64,000 nt of DNA from Filosporella fistucella (Eukaryota > Ascomycota > Leotiomycetes > Helotiales). Positions 23,068-34,670 of the stretch are shown in pieces. The notes under the pieces are model-generated. The model had not been told where the DNA came from and ran no database searches. It worked only from the letters and a program-made list of their open reading frames with translations. The DNA is taken from positions 2,170,001 to 2,234,000 of the forward strand of contig JAQJZZ010000007.1 in the NCBI GenBank assembly GCA_030077755.1. Direction: 5' to 3'. Both the position numbers and the translations under genes were made by a program. Position 1 is the first letter of the stretch, and the number at the start of each line of letters is the position of its first letter.

Positions 23068-24798
23068 ATGGATGAGGACCAGCAGAAAGCCGCCGCTGCC
23101 CGAATCTTAGCCACCGACCCCTTCTTCAGAGTCAATGAAAAGATTCTCAGATACGAAAGCGCAATCGCCCAATACGAATGGCTCAAGCGCTCAGAAAAAT
23201 GGTCTGACCTTCCTCCAGACAAGTGGAAAGGCAAATCTGTTCTTGGAATAGGTGGTCATGCTATCGTCGGATTATGGGAATACCAAGGCGCAGACCCACA
23301 AATGCCCAAACATATTGTCGTAAAGCAAGTGAGCTCCCAAAGAGAAGGGTTGAAATGGGAATCGAACCTACTGAGAAGAATTATGACTACAGGAACAAAT
23401 CACATTGTGAAACTCTACAAATCATTTCATCAAGAAGGTGGTACAGGTGCGTCCAGTACAAGAGACGCCCTACCTTATGATGAGAGAGGCGGATGGAATG
23501 TAAATTATGAAGTTTCGAGAATTTATCTAGAATATCTTGATGGGGGGACTCTACTCGATTACATACGGAAAATACATTCGAAAACAACAGATGGGTCTCG
23601 ATGTGTTGTGCCAGAGGAGCACTTGTGGAGGATTCTAGGGTGCATTGCGAAAGCTATTATGGTTCTGGAACATGGATCTGAGGATCCCACATCACCTAAT
23701 CCTGATTGGCGTATGAAGTTCCATCCGTTCAATAGTGAAAAGGCTAATTGAAGCAGAATACGCAATGGCACATTTCGACATGAAAGGCGATAACCTAATT
23801 TTCGGATCCAGAGATCAAGGCGAGCATAAAAGGATCGAAGTTCTCAAATTGGTAGATTTTGGACTTGCGCTTCCCGTGCCTAAACTTTTGGATGATAAAA
23901 TAGAAAACACAAAGACCGCTGCTGACTTTTGGTTGCGTTTGACAAGGTGGAGAGGTTGTGAGGGATATTTGCCCCCCGTAAAAGTCACTTCCCCTCTTCA
24001 AAGCACGATACTCATCATGTGATGCAGGAACAATACTTCGAAACCTTCTCCCTCCCCCAAGCTATCCACGCCAGAACAAATGTGTGGCTCGCCGCGAATC
24101 AAATTTACTCCATCGTCGTGGGTCGTCCTGTCGATATTAGGGCCAGTTATCTCCGCCCTCTAGGATTAAACAATGCTCCCATTAGAATCACAGGCGATCC
24201 TAGAGTCTTGCATGACAAGAACCTGTTTCCATACAGCAAGGCACTAATCGATACTTTGTGCCAGTGTCTCGTCTTCTTTCCCTCACAGCGCACGAGCGCC
24301 GCCGAATTACTGTCACAATGCAATTATATGCTCGGATTATACAATATCATGACAGAACCAATGGTAGATGGACCTAGTGTTCTGGGAGAAGTAAAACCAA
24401 ATATACTAGTACCTAGCTACGAGGTCCAAGATATCACTGTGGAAAGTTATAGTATGCGTGAGCAGGAGACGAGACCACCTGGGGGGATTAAAAACACGCA
24501 ACCCCCTCCTGAGATACAGTTCCCTTTGCTATTTCCAGACGGAACGGGTCCGAACAGGGTTCCATTCAAAGAGTACCCGTTTAGTTATTTGATACCAGAG
24601 CCTCCTGAACCACCGCAAGCACCACGGCAACAACCACCAGAGCCTCCTCAGTATACACGCACTGTTTTGGACTGGATTCAGGGGACTGCGTCGCAAAGTG
24701 AGCCGCAGGAAGAGGTTGGAGATATCCCTGAAGTCATCCGGCCACAATGGACAGACTTTAGTCCAGGAGAAGATAATAGGGGTTTCAGGACAATTTGA
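23068..24798 (+). CDS. Orphan serine/threonine-type protein kinase
   Basis: Three exons, 23068-23710, 23754-23977 and 24028-24798, give 545 aa. The acceptor of the first intron could instead lie three bases later. Kinase motifs are complete: glycine loop near residues 60-66 (GIGGHAIVG), ATP-anchoring Lys86 in HIVVKQV, catalytic loop HFDMKGDN (Asp223, Lys225, Asn228), DFG at 249-251, and GCEGYLPPEQ in place of the usual activation-segment APE. The catalytic-loop Arg is Phe, so it is a non-RD kinase. An insertion follows the beta-5 strand. The C-terminal ~130 residues are Pro-rich and disordered. It resembles lineage-expanded fungal kinases of unknown role rather than a named family. Confidence 0.85.
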
Positions 24799-25449
24799 TG
24801 AAAGACCTAGGAGCTTCGAGATTGCTGACACTTCATCGAGGCCACTTGGAGTGGTAAAAAATGCTTTTTAATATTTAGATTTGAATTTATTGCGAAAATT
24901 ACGGCTCAGATTGTGGACTTGAATTCGGGCATGGGAATAGCCATTGTACAAGGCAATTCAAAATCCCTAGGCGGTACGAGACAAATAAAATTGAAAATAG
25001 CGCCCAAAATGCGACTCAGCTCAAAATTGAAGTTCCAGTGCTCGAGAGTATTAGAAGTCCTTCAAATGTCCTTCTCTCGTTCTCACCTAGCATTCTGCGC
25101 AACCAGGCAAGCCAAGAACTCCTGGTACCACCCTAAAACCTCAACGTTGTAGTTGCAGGTGCGGTGAGGCATCTCCAGTAAAATAACATTTGGCGACTCT
25201 TCTCATTTCAAAGAGCCGTGTGAGCATTTGAAAGTACAATGTCCCCAATTCAACAAGGTGACATTGAGGGCCGGGTAATGATTATCTATCAACTGTTAAC
25301 ACATGGCTTAAGTTCATCTTCGATTTAGATATCTTTCTATGTACATGAAGGAGGTAATGCTATCAAGATGACAGTCTACACAGGATCGTAGCCGCAGCTA
25401 TCCACTAATTCTTCCAGTTTCCTGGCTCTGGATTGACTCGTCCCGCTTC
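24799..25449. other. Convergent intergenic region
   Basis: About 650 bases between the kinase 3' end and the tannase 3' end. A 79-codon frame at 24913-25152 shows no recognisable features. Nothing else is seen. Confidence 0.5.
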
Positions 25450-27231
25450 CTAGTAAACAGGAAGCTTGAAAGCAGGAAAGTCATAAGTCCAGCTCTCAAT
25501 TGAAGCCTCATCATTAACACAATCAAAATCCGAACTATTCCCACTCCAAAGCGGGCGAGTAGGCCACTGACACAACATCTGCGTTTCCCCCGCATAATCA
25601 CCTGACGAAACAGTAGCATTCAATCGCGACGGCTTATTGCCATTCTCAACCCAATCAATCATGATTTCCATATTATTCTGAGGATATGGGCCAGGTTGGA
25701 GCGTGTTAGCCCCGCAGTGAGCCGCTCCGGGGATGAGATAGAATTGGTACCAGTCTTCAAGCGAGGCGAGACTTTCCTCGGCTGTGGAATTGGGATACAT
25801 GATTGCGCGGACGGATTGCCAGTAGTGGACTGAAGATGCAGATGGAATGGAGGGGTCGGATTCACCGTGATAGTGGAGCAGTTTTCCGCCAGAAGATTGG
25901 AAGGTGGTCAGATCGGGGAGGGTGGTTTGTAAAGTGTCCATGTAGCGAACGAATCCAATGGTCATCCAGTCAACGAGAGTGTCGTAGGTAATATTGTTCA
26001 GATCGGAGAGGTTATCGAGGTCGAGCAGTTGTACAAATTTTGTCACATACTCGCCACCTGTAGATGGGATGCTAAGTTCCCAAGCCCCCGTGTCGGAGTT
26101 GTATGTGGTATCTCCGTCACTAAGATCTGATCCGATTTGCCATGAGAGATACGCGCGTTCGCCGGCCGAGTTGTGAAGACCATCGTAAATCGTTTGAGCA
26201 ACAGCAACTCCTTCAGCTGTGACTGTGCCATTTTGAGCTGGAGTATAACTTGTTGTGCTACCGCTAGTCTGTTGGCGCTTGCTGAATCCGAATCCGAGAG
26301 AAGTGCTGTTCTCAGCGGCACAATAATAGGATTCTCCAATGATGGATGTCAAGTTGAAGTTCAACATGCAGAGATCGGTTCGAGATATCACTCCGTCTGT
26401 TCGACCATCGAGAGGATCACAAGCAGCGATGGTGGCATTCACAATCTTGGAAAGCTCACACGGGGTGGGAAGGTATCCAAGAGTTTGTTCAGCCATGGCA
26501 GAGAAAACGTGATGGACCTGCTGTTGAGCAAAGCGGAAAGCTGGAGCGCCAGTAATTGCCCCGTCGTACTCAGCTCCCCATCGTTGGACCTGGCTCATGC
26601 CCTCTCGTCCTCCGTCAGAGCAACCTTCAAAGTAAGTGTAAACTTTTGTGTCAGAGGAAAGTCCGTAGAATGAATTGATGATAGCCTTTCCAACCTGGGT
26701 CATCTCTCCAAGGGCTTGGTATCCGAACATATGAGTTGCGTCCCAGTTGATTGATCCGTTGCCATACAGAACGACCTCATCGTAACTGTAGTCAAAAGCA
26801 TCATATCCGGCACTAGTCGCACCTCCAACAGCGCCGTAAGTGATACCGCCGGTTGCATCGGATGAAAGAGAGAATCCCCCTCCACCTCCAACATAAAATC
26901 GATTTGCAAATTCAGACGGAGCTGGGAAGGCGTACTTTAGGACGACTGTGTCACCTCTTCCAGTGTGGGTATATGTAACTGTGACATTGCAATATGTCGA
27001 TGTGGTGGAAGATGCACCGCCCATCCCACCCCCACTGGTGACATTGTATAGAGGGCTGGCGGTAACTGTAGATGGTAATAAGTCAATACCGAGCAAGGTA
27101 CCATTGGCAGGAAGAGCAGCCTGCACATTGGAGACAGTGCAGACATCGGCAAGGGAAGAAGAGCTAGACGTAGAATTAGACGCCGCGCTTGCCGTTGCAG
27201 CAAGTGCCCCTAGTGCAAAAGATTGACGCAT
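25450..27231 (-). CDS. Tannase/feruloyl esterase family secreted hydrolase
   Basis: A single exon of 593 codons. A signal peptide covers about residues 1-17 and is followed by a Ser-rich stretch. The catalytic serine is Ser205 in FEGCSDGGREG. Cys204 and the later Cys in GAAHCG form the CS-D-HC arrangement typical of this family, with the Asp in YHGESDPSIPS and the His in PGAAHC. Many N-glycosylation sequons are present. Members hydrolyse ester bonds in gallotannins or feruloylated plant polysaccharides outside the cell; which substrate this one uses cannot be decided. A lid-type insertion contains a KR dipeptide (GFSKRQQTSG), where such esterases are often cleaved into two chains. Confidence 0.94.
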   Translation of the reverse strand: MRQSFALGALAATASAASNSTSSSSSLADVCTVSNVQAALPANGTLLGIDLLPSTVTASPLYNVTSGGGMGGASSTTSTYCNVTVTYTHTGRGDTVVLKYAFPAPSEFANRFYVGGGGGFSLSSDATGGITYGAVGGATSAGYDAFDYSYDEVVLYGNGSINWDATHMFGYQALGEMTQVGKAIINSFYGLSSDTKVYTYFEGCSDGGREGMSQVQRWGAEYDGAITGAPAFRFAQQQVHHVFSAMAEQTLGYLPTPCELSKIVNATIAACDPLDGRTDGVISRTDLCMLNFNLTSIIGESYYCAAENSTSLGFGFSKRQQTSGSTTSYTPAQNGTVTAEGVAVAQTIYDGLHNSAGERAYLSWQIGSDLSDGDTTYNSDTGAWELSIPSTGGEYVTKFVQLLDLDNLSDLNNITYDTLVDWMTIGFVRYMDTLQTTLPDLTTFQSSGGKLLHYHGESDPSIPSASSVHYWQSVRAIMYPNSTAEESLASLEDWYQFYLIPGAAHCGANTLQPGPYPQNNMEIMIDWVENGNKPSRLNATVSSGDYAGETQMLCQWPTRPLWSGNSSDFDCVNDEASIESWTYDFPAFKLPVY

Positions 27232-28170
27232 AGTAAAGAATGTGAAAATGATTGATTGGATGAAAGAATCGAATGTTTGGTTTCAAGCTCGATTGAAGCT
27301 AACTTGCCTTGGCTTTAAGGGATCTCATGAAGAGCAAAAGTCCACATATCACTGATATCAGAGCAATGTCCACTTCAAAATGAGCCTCCATTATCGTCAT
27401 GCAATTGCGTATGGAAAGTCCTTTGATGATTTGGTGTTCATCTAAAGTTAGATTTAGCACTCATTCGGACCCGACGAAGCTGTTAGGAAAAATTGTTCGG
27501 TCCCGAGATAAAAGGGCAAAGACCGGGATCTCGAGGCTTGATGGCACTTTGCTCTCCACTTCACCATCGCTTGGTATGAAATTCTCTTGAGGGAGAAGGC
27601 TTCTTCCGAAACCTTCATGGCACCTCGTCGTGATGGCTGATTAATCAGTAAAACACAAGCTTGCAGAGACCTAGGAAAGTATAACAATAGCTGAAGTCCA
27701 CAATACAGACGTGTATAGAACGAAAAATGTGAATGCAAAGGAGTTGAATGAGGTTGAAATGACGTGTCAAGTAGGTTTGGTGGTGGTCATTGACGAACCG
27801 CGTACGCGTTCCCCATAGTACAAACATACAGAGTAGTGGACCGTGACGCGTCGGGCCACTCCGAACCACTGTGGCGAGCCAGGTCGTTTGCCAACAGTTG
27901 CCGTCTTCGGTTCGAACCCCTATATCCCCATCACCCTCTTCACTTTTATCATACTGCACCAATTGACCTGATGCGAAGTACACATTTCCAGGACGGAATG
28001 GCTCTTACTGCTGAAACCACTGCACAGCAGGCAAAAAATCATAGTTATCTACAAGTGTAATTACAACTATATGCAGGTAGGCTCAGCAAACCACAAAAAA
28101 TCACTTCTCAAGCCTCGATCAAGTCAGTGTCCCACAAGGATCAGAGACACATAAAATTTCTTGCTATCTC
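27232..28170. other. Intergenic spacer upstream of the tannase gene
   Basis: About 940 bases. It holds the tannase promoter; a 112-codon minus-strand frame at 27645-27983 has no recognisable features. A GGTTCGAACCCC word near 27910 looks like a tRNA T-loop, but the surrounding bases do not fold into a cloverleaf. Confidence 0.45.
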
Positions 28171-28975
28171 TCAAGTGTCATATGCTGGATCCAGTGTCAG
28201 CGATGCAGCATCAAACTAGATCGCAGGTGTTCATCGCAATGAAGGATCTGGACATATACAGTCATTGAGGACTGATCAGCAGCGAATCCAAAACTAATGA
28301 CTTGCCACGACGCATTTATATCGGTTGTGGTGGTCACCCGGTTACTCTTTTCAATAGTTCCCGCAAACAAGTTTCAACAACTGAGATCTCCGAGACCTCT
28401 GCAGTGTATCGTAAACATGTATCCATAGTTCTGTCGCAGCCCAGTCACGGATTGATCCAACATAAAATCATCCAAGTAAGATCTGGAGTCGGTGTAACCG
28501 ATTACACTATCAAATTGGAGTATTGTTAGTCAATTAGGTTGAAAGCGGGATTTTATTGAGAGTGTTCCTTTCGGACTTTGGAAAAATATACTCATGAAAT
28601 GCCATCAAATGTCAATGACGAGTCCGAAGCTGTTGTAGATGCAGTATTGCTCTCCTCGCCATTGTAACGAACCCTCCAGTGAGCAATAGTACTACCACTA
28701 ACTTCCGCTAGACTAGGGTTGAGGAACGTTGCTGCTGGGTCCACAGCAGCCACTGAAGTTGAAACTGGAAGGGCTGAGGTTGTTGCTGTGCTTGATACCG
28801 AGCAAAATGTACTGAGGGATTTGAGTGAAGATGTTGCCGAGTCTAGCTCAGGGGCGTTGTTGTAATGTATTGTTAGGTAGGTGCAAGTTGGTTGATCTGG
28901 CTGTGTCAAGCCTTGTATAATGGAGAAACCAGTAACGGCAGACCCCAATACGGCGAATACACAGAAGGCTGACAA
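28171..28975 (-). pseudogene. Decayed copy A of a secreted-protein paralogue pair
   Basis: The 5' exon (about 28975-28595) is open but lacks an in-frame ATG at its expected start. It encodes a hydrophobic leader followed by PTCTYLTIHYNNAPELDSA and a Ser/Thr-rich linker. The following splice site reads ATGAGT where a GT donor is expected. The second exon aligns with copy B (TGL...GYMFTIHC; DINASWQVISFGFAAD; FDAASLTLDPAYDT) but has a TGA at 28374-28376, a frameshift near 28220-28260 and a TAG at 28216-28218 where copy B has Trp. Several independent lesions make this a pseudogene. The family is unrecognised; the ~130-residue C-terminal domain has the look of a carbohydrate-binding jelly roll. 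Confidence 0.75.
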
Positions 28976-29803
28976 TTTCAGGACGAAAAGTGTCTTTGAG
29001 CATCAAAAGGAGGGTTAAAAATTGTGGTACCTGGAAGAGCGGAGAGAAGAGGGCATCAAGACGGACCTTATTATAGTATAGTGTTCATGTAGCATAATTT
29101 GTTATTGCTTATCACTGTGTTGTTATGTTGTAATTCAATGTACGATATTTAAAAGCGCTTTGCATATAGGTAAAGAGTCAACGACTACAAGAATCAACGT
29201 TCATCCACAATCTAAATGGATAAGAAAACACTCTTTAAATAACAACCCAAAGCAAGAAACATGGTGAAAGTCACTCTCACTGAACCCCTTCCGGCTGAGT
29301 CGCTGACTATATGAAAGAAGCATATAAACTGCGGGCGGTGCGGCAGAATTCATTTTTGTGGCGAGCCCTTACCAACTTGAATAATTCCACAAATCAAGGC
29401 GTGGCCTGTCAGTCATTTGAGTGAAATTTGTCTTGCATGTGGGAATCATATTTCGATATTTGCGGAGAAATATTGCCACCTTGATCTTCAACATTTTCAT
29501 CGTGGCTGGGCTCTGGTCATATAAAGTCAGCCCACCAGTTCTTGCCAGCTTGATGCTTCATATAATTCAACAATAGTGGATCTTGACATGAAGACACGAA
29601 TACTCTTTTCTTTCTTTTTTGTGGGAGTCTCGGTTATGAGACGAAGCAAAAATATCCCAGATGCTCTAAGATTTGCCTGACGGGGGATTGTATTTCTTCC
29701 ATACATATACATCGCTAACCCAGACAAGATAATAGCTACTTTTGCGAACTTATACGAAGTGTCACAGGAACCTATAACCTGTCTGTGCCTCCCAATACAT
29801 CTG
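28976..29803. other. Spacer between the paralogue pair
   Basis: About 830 bases separating the 5' end of copy A from the 3' end of copy B. Moderately AT-rich, with no recognisable gene. It would contain the former promoter of copy A. Confidence 0.45.
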
Positions 29804-30651
29804 TTACGTATCGTAGGAGGGATTCACAACCAAAGATGCCGAATCAAGCCATATAGTGGGCGTGTTGTGGCAGCCAGAACCAATTACGTAGACAGGAGTA
29901 GTTGGGTCATTAGCCGCAAATCCCTTCGTGATGACTTGCCAGCTGGTGGTTACGTCGCTTACCCCAAGCATTTGAGTATATCCATTAAAATGCCCCATTA
30001 TACCCACTTGACAGCCCGTCAGATCCGTCCCCACATCTGCTCTGTAGTGCATGGAGAACGCATACCCCCTCCCAACCTCGAGACCAGTCACAGCCTGACC
30101 CACACTGAATTCATCCCTTCCGAATCTGAAATTGTAGCCAACAGAGCTTTTGTACACCACAATAGTCAGCGAACAATTTCCTTTGAATGAAACATAAAAG
30201 AGCTACTTCACTGGCTGGGAAGTCGAGAAACTTACACAACACCAGCAAAGGTTACCTGGCTATCTGCTGATATAATAAAGTCTGTAGGAGTTGAGGCGCC
30301 GGCATGAACGAGATCCTAAGACGCAATTCCGAGACCAGATCTATCTTCTAGATCTGGATTGAGAAGAAGATTTCCAGGTATCACTGGAGTTTCTGAGACT
30401 GCTGGGGCTGAGGTCATTACAAGTGGAGCAGTCCCTGATGTTGAACTCGGAATATCGCAGAATCTGCTCGTTGCCGCTATAGAAGATAATGCTGCATTCA
30501 GCTCCGGCAAGTCGCTGTAATAAATGGTCACGTAGGTACAAGTCGGCTCATTGACAGCATTCAGACCAGGGATGACTGAAGTTGCGGAACATATGGAGAC
30601 TCCTAGCGCGCGGCATATCAGGGACTTGATTGATAAATGCATGTTCACCAT
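29804..30651 (-). pseudogene. Copy B of the secreted-protein paralogue pair, single nonsense mutation
   Basis: Exons 30651-30236 and 30125-29804 join in phase to 246 codons with one internal TAG at 30316-30318 (codon 112). Copy A has Trp at the aligned position (GSTIAHWRVRY). Otherwise the model is intact: signal-like leader, PTCTYVTIYYSDLPELNAA motif, Ser/Thr linker, and a C-terminal beta-rich domain with GYAFSMHYRAD, TGCQVGIMG, SWQVITKGF and PTIWLDSASLVVNPSYDT. The intact downstream frame and good splice sites suggest a recent loss, or a sequence error or readthrough at one codon. Without the stop it would be a secreted ~245-aa protein of unknown function, possibly glycan-binding by its domain style. 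Confidence 0.7.
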
Positions 30652-32390
30652 TGCACTGAGCACACCGAATGAATTGAATAGAGCATCGCGGAGATCGAGG
30701 GATCTTCTAGGAGATGTACAAATGCATTTGCATCGTCATTTTAAATTTCAACTTCCTTTATTCAACTGTGTGGGCCCAAAAGAGATAGAGGACAGGGGAA
30801 GGAGCAGGTACGAGAAACTCAATAGCAGGATATTGAATAACAAGATGAGAAACAGACTCGCAGCCATTTGAACAAAAGAGCAGCAGCGGAGAGCATGTTT
30901 TATGGAAAGCACGATCCTGAGGCACGGAAGTGAGACAACTCTGTGGTTCAACAGTCTCAGAAACCTGACTTTGTTTCTCACAGACCGCTTCCGGGACTCT
31001 TTAGTTGCCATTGTGAGAAACTACAACACAGTAACACAGCCGCCGGGGGGTATGCTGGTGATCTTCAGTATATACGCATATATAAAATGAATCGAATGAA
31101 GAACAGTCAGTCAATGACCAGCGGTGGACTCGAGTAAACAATTTCAAATACCAAATCTTGTCTCTCAGGACTTTCCACATCTGGATATGAGATGTCTTAT
31201 ATCGCAAAAAGTAATCAAAGGTGCTATGATCGGACATGAGATTGCCGAGAAGTCTGGAAGATCGAAGACCGATCAAATTATACAATAATTTTGGAGCGTA
31301 TGTTAAGTCTCGCTTGGCTGCACAAGCATCAGCACGGCACGCTGTAGACCAAGATACCCAGGCGGACAACGAAGCGCAATGACTATACTAGGAGCGAGGA
31401 TGTGGAGTACTCTCTGATAAAATACTGCTCACCAGGCCCTGACGAATAATACTTGTATGGATGGCAATATTGCCTAATGAGAGGGAAATCAGCGTGATCA
31501 CATGACGTGTTTCCTTTCTCGTCTGTCTTCATCTCGAGGAATCTCTGGACTCTTAATTGTTCATAGTAACCCCACTATTGAGGTTTGTATCCGGTTTCAA
31601 CATCATTTTGAATAAATCGCACTGTCTGTGCTGCTCGATTTGACAAACGGTTGCGACATTATGAAGCATGCACGTGACAACATCATTTTGTTGCACATCT
31701 AATTTTCAGTTCTGTGAAGTTCTGTGAATCCCTATGGACCAGTTTAGTGGATTTTTTTGAGTGCTTACAGTGATGAGAAGCCTACAGCATCAGCAAGCTA
31801 TGCCTTGTGATGATGGCTAAAACACTGAAACTCGGCCCCTGATTGACGATTTCAGGCTTTGAAGCCCCCAATTCGCAACTCGAGCTGTCCAATCGTTCGA
31901 TTAATTGGGACAGAGGTCATGACTTGGTGCGTCGTTTTTCTTGCTATAATTCTGATGCAACAAAGAATTCCTCATCCTATTTCGTCGCGCGCTGCGTGCA
32001 TTCACGTCACGCTATAGTACTCACAATCACGAACCTGACGCGTAGGCAGCAGTCCATCCCAACCAACAGGAAATTTCCACCAGGTAACTCTGCAGCGGCG
32101 TAGCCGGAGATAAAGTCCATATCAATAATCAAAACCGTTTCTTGCCCACTTCTTGTCGCATCTGACCCTATCATTAGTCGCCAATTCTGATATCTCATCT
32201 AGATACCCCTTTTTATCCCAGGCTCCAATGCCCAAATCGGTCTTGGCAGTCCAAACTCCACCTCAAGTCCGAGCACTTCAAAATCACGCGGTCCGCCCTA
32301 CACTTCAAGAATTTGCAGAAGTCCCCAGATATCAACCGTTATCTCAGTAAATCGTGGTAGGAAGCAAAAGCAATTTCATTCTAAGCATTG
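30652..32390. other. Gene-poor 1.7-kb interval
   Basis: A 122-codon minus-strand frame at 31001-31369 is the longest but has no signal peptide, motif or plausible splice partner. No RNA gene or repeat array is recognised. The right end carries the promoter of the gene at 32391. Confidence 0.45.
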
Positions 32391-34406
32391 ATGTCAACTA
32401 TGGCGTCTATGATGGCAGGCCCGAAACTAAGAGGGTACGATTGGAAAGACCATGAGGAGAAAGTTCGTATGTAATTATCATGTGACTGGAGAAAACAACG
32501 TTGACAAAAAACAGTGGCAACAGGAGCCTTTGAACTGCCGACTGTGTCTGATTTCATTGCTGCGTGCTTGAACGGAAATATGCCAGGAGGTGTGAGGACG
32601 ACTTTACCACTGCTTACGGAGGAAGGGATGAAATTATATTCAACGGATTATCAAGATTGGGCTCCGGAGCCGTGGAAGAGTCTTCCAGGACCTCAAGGCC
32701 CTTTTGGTCCTATGTCAGGAAGGTCACCTCCGCCTGTGTTCCGAGTTATGACGGTCATGAGCGGATTAGAGGAGATATTCTCAGAGGCATTAGGCCCAAG
32801 AAGAATACCAGATAAAGTTGAGCGAAGTTTCAAGTCGATGAAAACAAAGGTGTGTGCTTTAACCCTTGAATCTATCACGAAAGTTGTTATAACAGTATGA
32901 TCAGACTTGGTTGGGAATGACCCCAATATCAGACGCCCGATGGCGCGCAAAAGGTCTAGATGCGCCAGAAAACATTGAAGAAGCTCTCTCCATCATCCAG
33001 CAAGTCATCGATGTGTGGGAATATATGCAGCGTCCTCAAATCCAAGGCAATATCCGTCATGTCCATAACAAAATCTGGGTCGAGATTGATGTATTCCAGG
33101 ACGCAGTCCATGCCTACTACGGGGCGATGAGTCGTATCCCGCCATTCAATCTCTCATCTTTGTTTTACGAGTACATGGACAGGCATTTCAATCACATGGA
33201 GGTCCAAGCTCGGTCATTCATCTTCACTCGTTTGGCTATTCTGCATAATGTGTGGAAGGATCGCTTTCTCGCAAAATTCCAATCGGGTAGAGTTCTTAGC
33301 GAAACTCACGCCACTGTCTGGATTGACCATTATTCAATGATGATACTGAACAAGATATATGACATGTACGCTGATGCGGATATCTTCGTTCGCTCTCGTA
33401 CCGAAGGCTTCATCAATGAGGGGCGAACAATTGAGCCTACAATGGCAAACATTGATGGGCCCAAAGAGGAATTGGAAAGAGCTTATAAAGCCATTCAAGA
33501 CCAGAGAATTAAAGATATGAGAGCTGTCTTGAAATCATTCGTGGACTCCAGGGGAGTCGATAGAAGAGCAGCGATGGCTCCTCGCACTCCCATTTTCCTG
33601 GAGGGGCCAGGATTGATGACTGATAGGGAGTGGGGCCACAAAGCTATTCAAGGACAAATTACGAATCCCTTGAAGAGAGAGGTAGAAGGATGGGTATTGG
33701 CCCAGTCGGAAAATAAAGTCGAGAAATTCGGCTTTGTGATATATAGATTAACGTATTCAGAGACCGACAAGGAGTGGGGGGACTTTCTTGAGAGGCTAGA
33801 ATGTGGAATCAATAGTGGGTGGGAGGGCATTGTCCGAGGCGAAGAAGTGAGAAGGAAAGCTACATTGTATTGGATTGACGGCCGAGAAGAGAAGATCGCA
33901 GAGGGTGATATGGAAGCTGCGAGGAAGTAATTGCTCCCTATTATCGATCTATCTATACGTGCTAATATCCACCCAGAGATTTCAAGATCATTAAAGGTCT
34001 CCCATCTTTTCCCACCGGCATCAACAAGACTACTTTCCTAGCCATAACACCCCAATCCATCAAGTCTTTCGCCGATACCCGAGCTGGAGACCGCAAAGGC
34101 GACTATAGAGGCTATATCCACGTTATAGATGCGAACTTCAAAGATTCCACCCAGCAAGAAGATAATCCAGCCGCTTATAACAAAGCGTATGATGGAACGT
34201 TCAAAATCATCGACCAACTCCTCTGGACAGATTTATTTGCGATTCGTGTTGTAAGTGCAGGTCAAAGTTTATATGAGTACTGGGCACTGTCGATGGAACA
34301 CCCCTGGGGTGTATATGTTGGTCCTACTACTGGAGTTAGAAGACGAATATGGAGAGAGATGAAGAACGGATTAGGGGTTATGTTTAGGGCTGGTGCGGGG
34401 TCGTGA
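32391..34406 (+). CDS. 620-aa orphan protein
   Basis: Four exons, 32391-32466, 32515-32849, 32905-33926 and 33977-34406, join in frame to 620 aa. I do not recognise the family. The protein is soluble-looking, rich in charged and aromatic residues, with a helical middle (LERAYKAIQDQRIKDMRAVLKSF) and no signal peptide or transmembrane helix. The last exon ends in a segment with NKTTFLAITPQSIKSF, AFKIIDQLLWTDLF-like spacing and SLEYWALSMEHPWGVYVGPTTG-like conserved-looking turns. Multi-exon structure with phase-consistent introns and strong coding character make it a real gene. It converges on the aspartic protease, 264 bases away. Confidence 0.75.
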
Positions 34407-34670
34407 TAACCCGCACCTCACGTTGATTTTCATGAAAAAAAAACCCCCTTCATTTTCGATTCTACAGATTGAGATACAAATTGAACTCTCAGTTGATACG
34501 ATACGTCATTGACTATATATTATTTGTATACTTTCATGATTGCTTTTCTGTCCTTCGTCGTCGCATATCGCCGTTCACAAATTACGAAAACAGAAAGTTC
34601 GTATATATACTTATTCTTCGATTGATCCACATACACTTTCTTCATGACGCTTTCCCATTGTGAGTACTCT

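Noticed and set aside
27868..27925. Possible tRNA: GGTTCGAACCCC word resembling a T-loop
   Set aside because: The flanking bases do not pair as a T-stem (only the inner pairs match) and no acceptor, D or anticodon stems fit on either strand.
31001..31369. 122-codon minus-strand frame
   Set aside because: Plausible composition in its middle, but no in-frame ATG at a sensible start, no domain and no splice partner.
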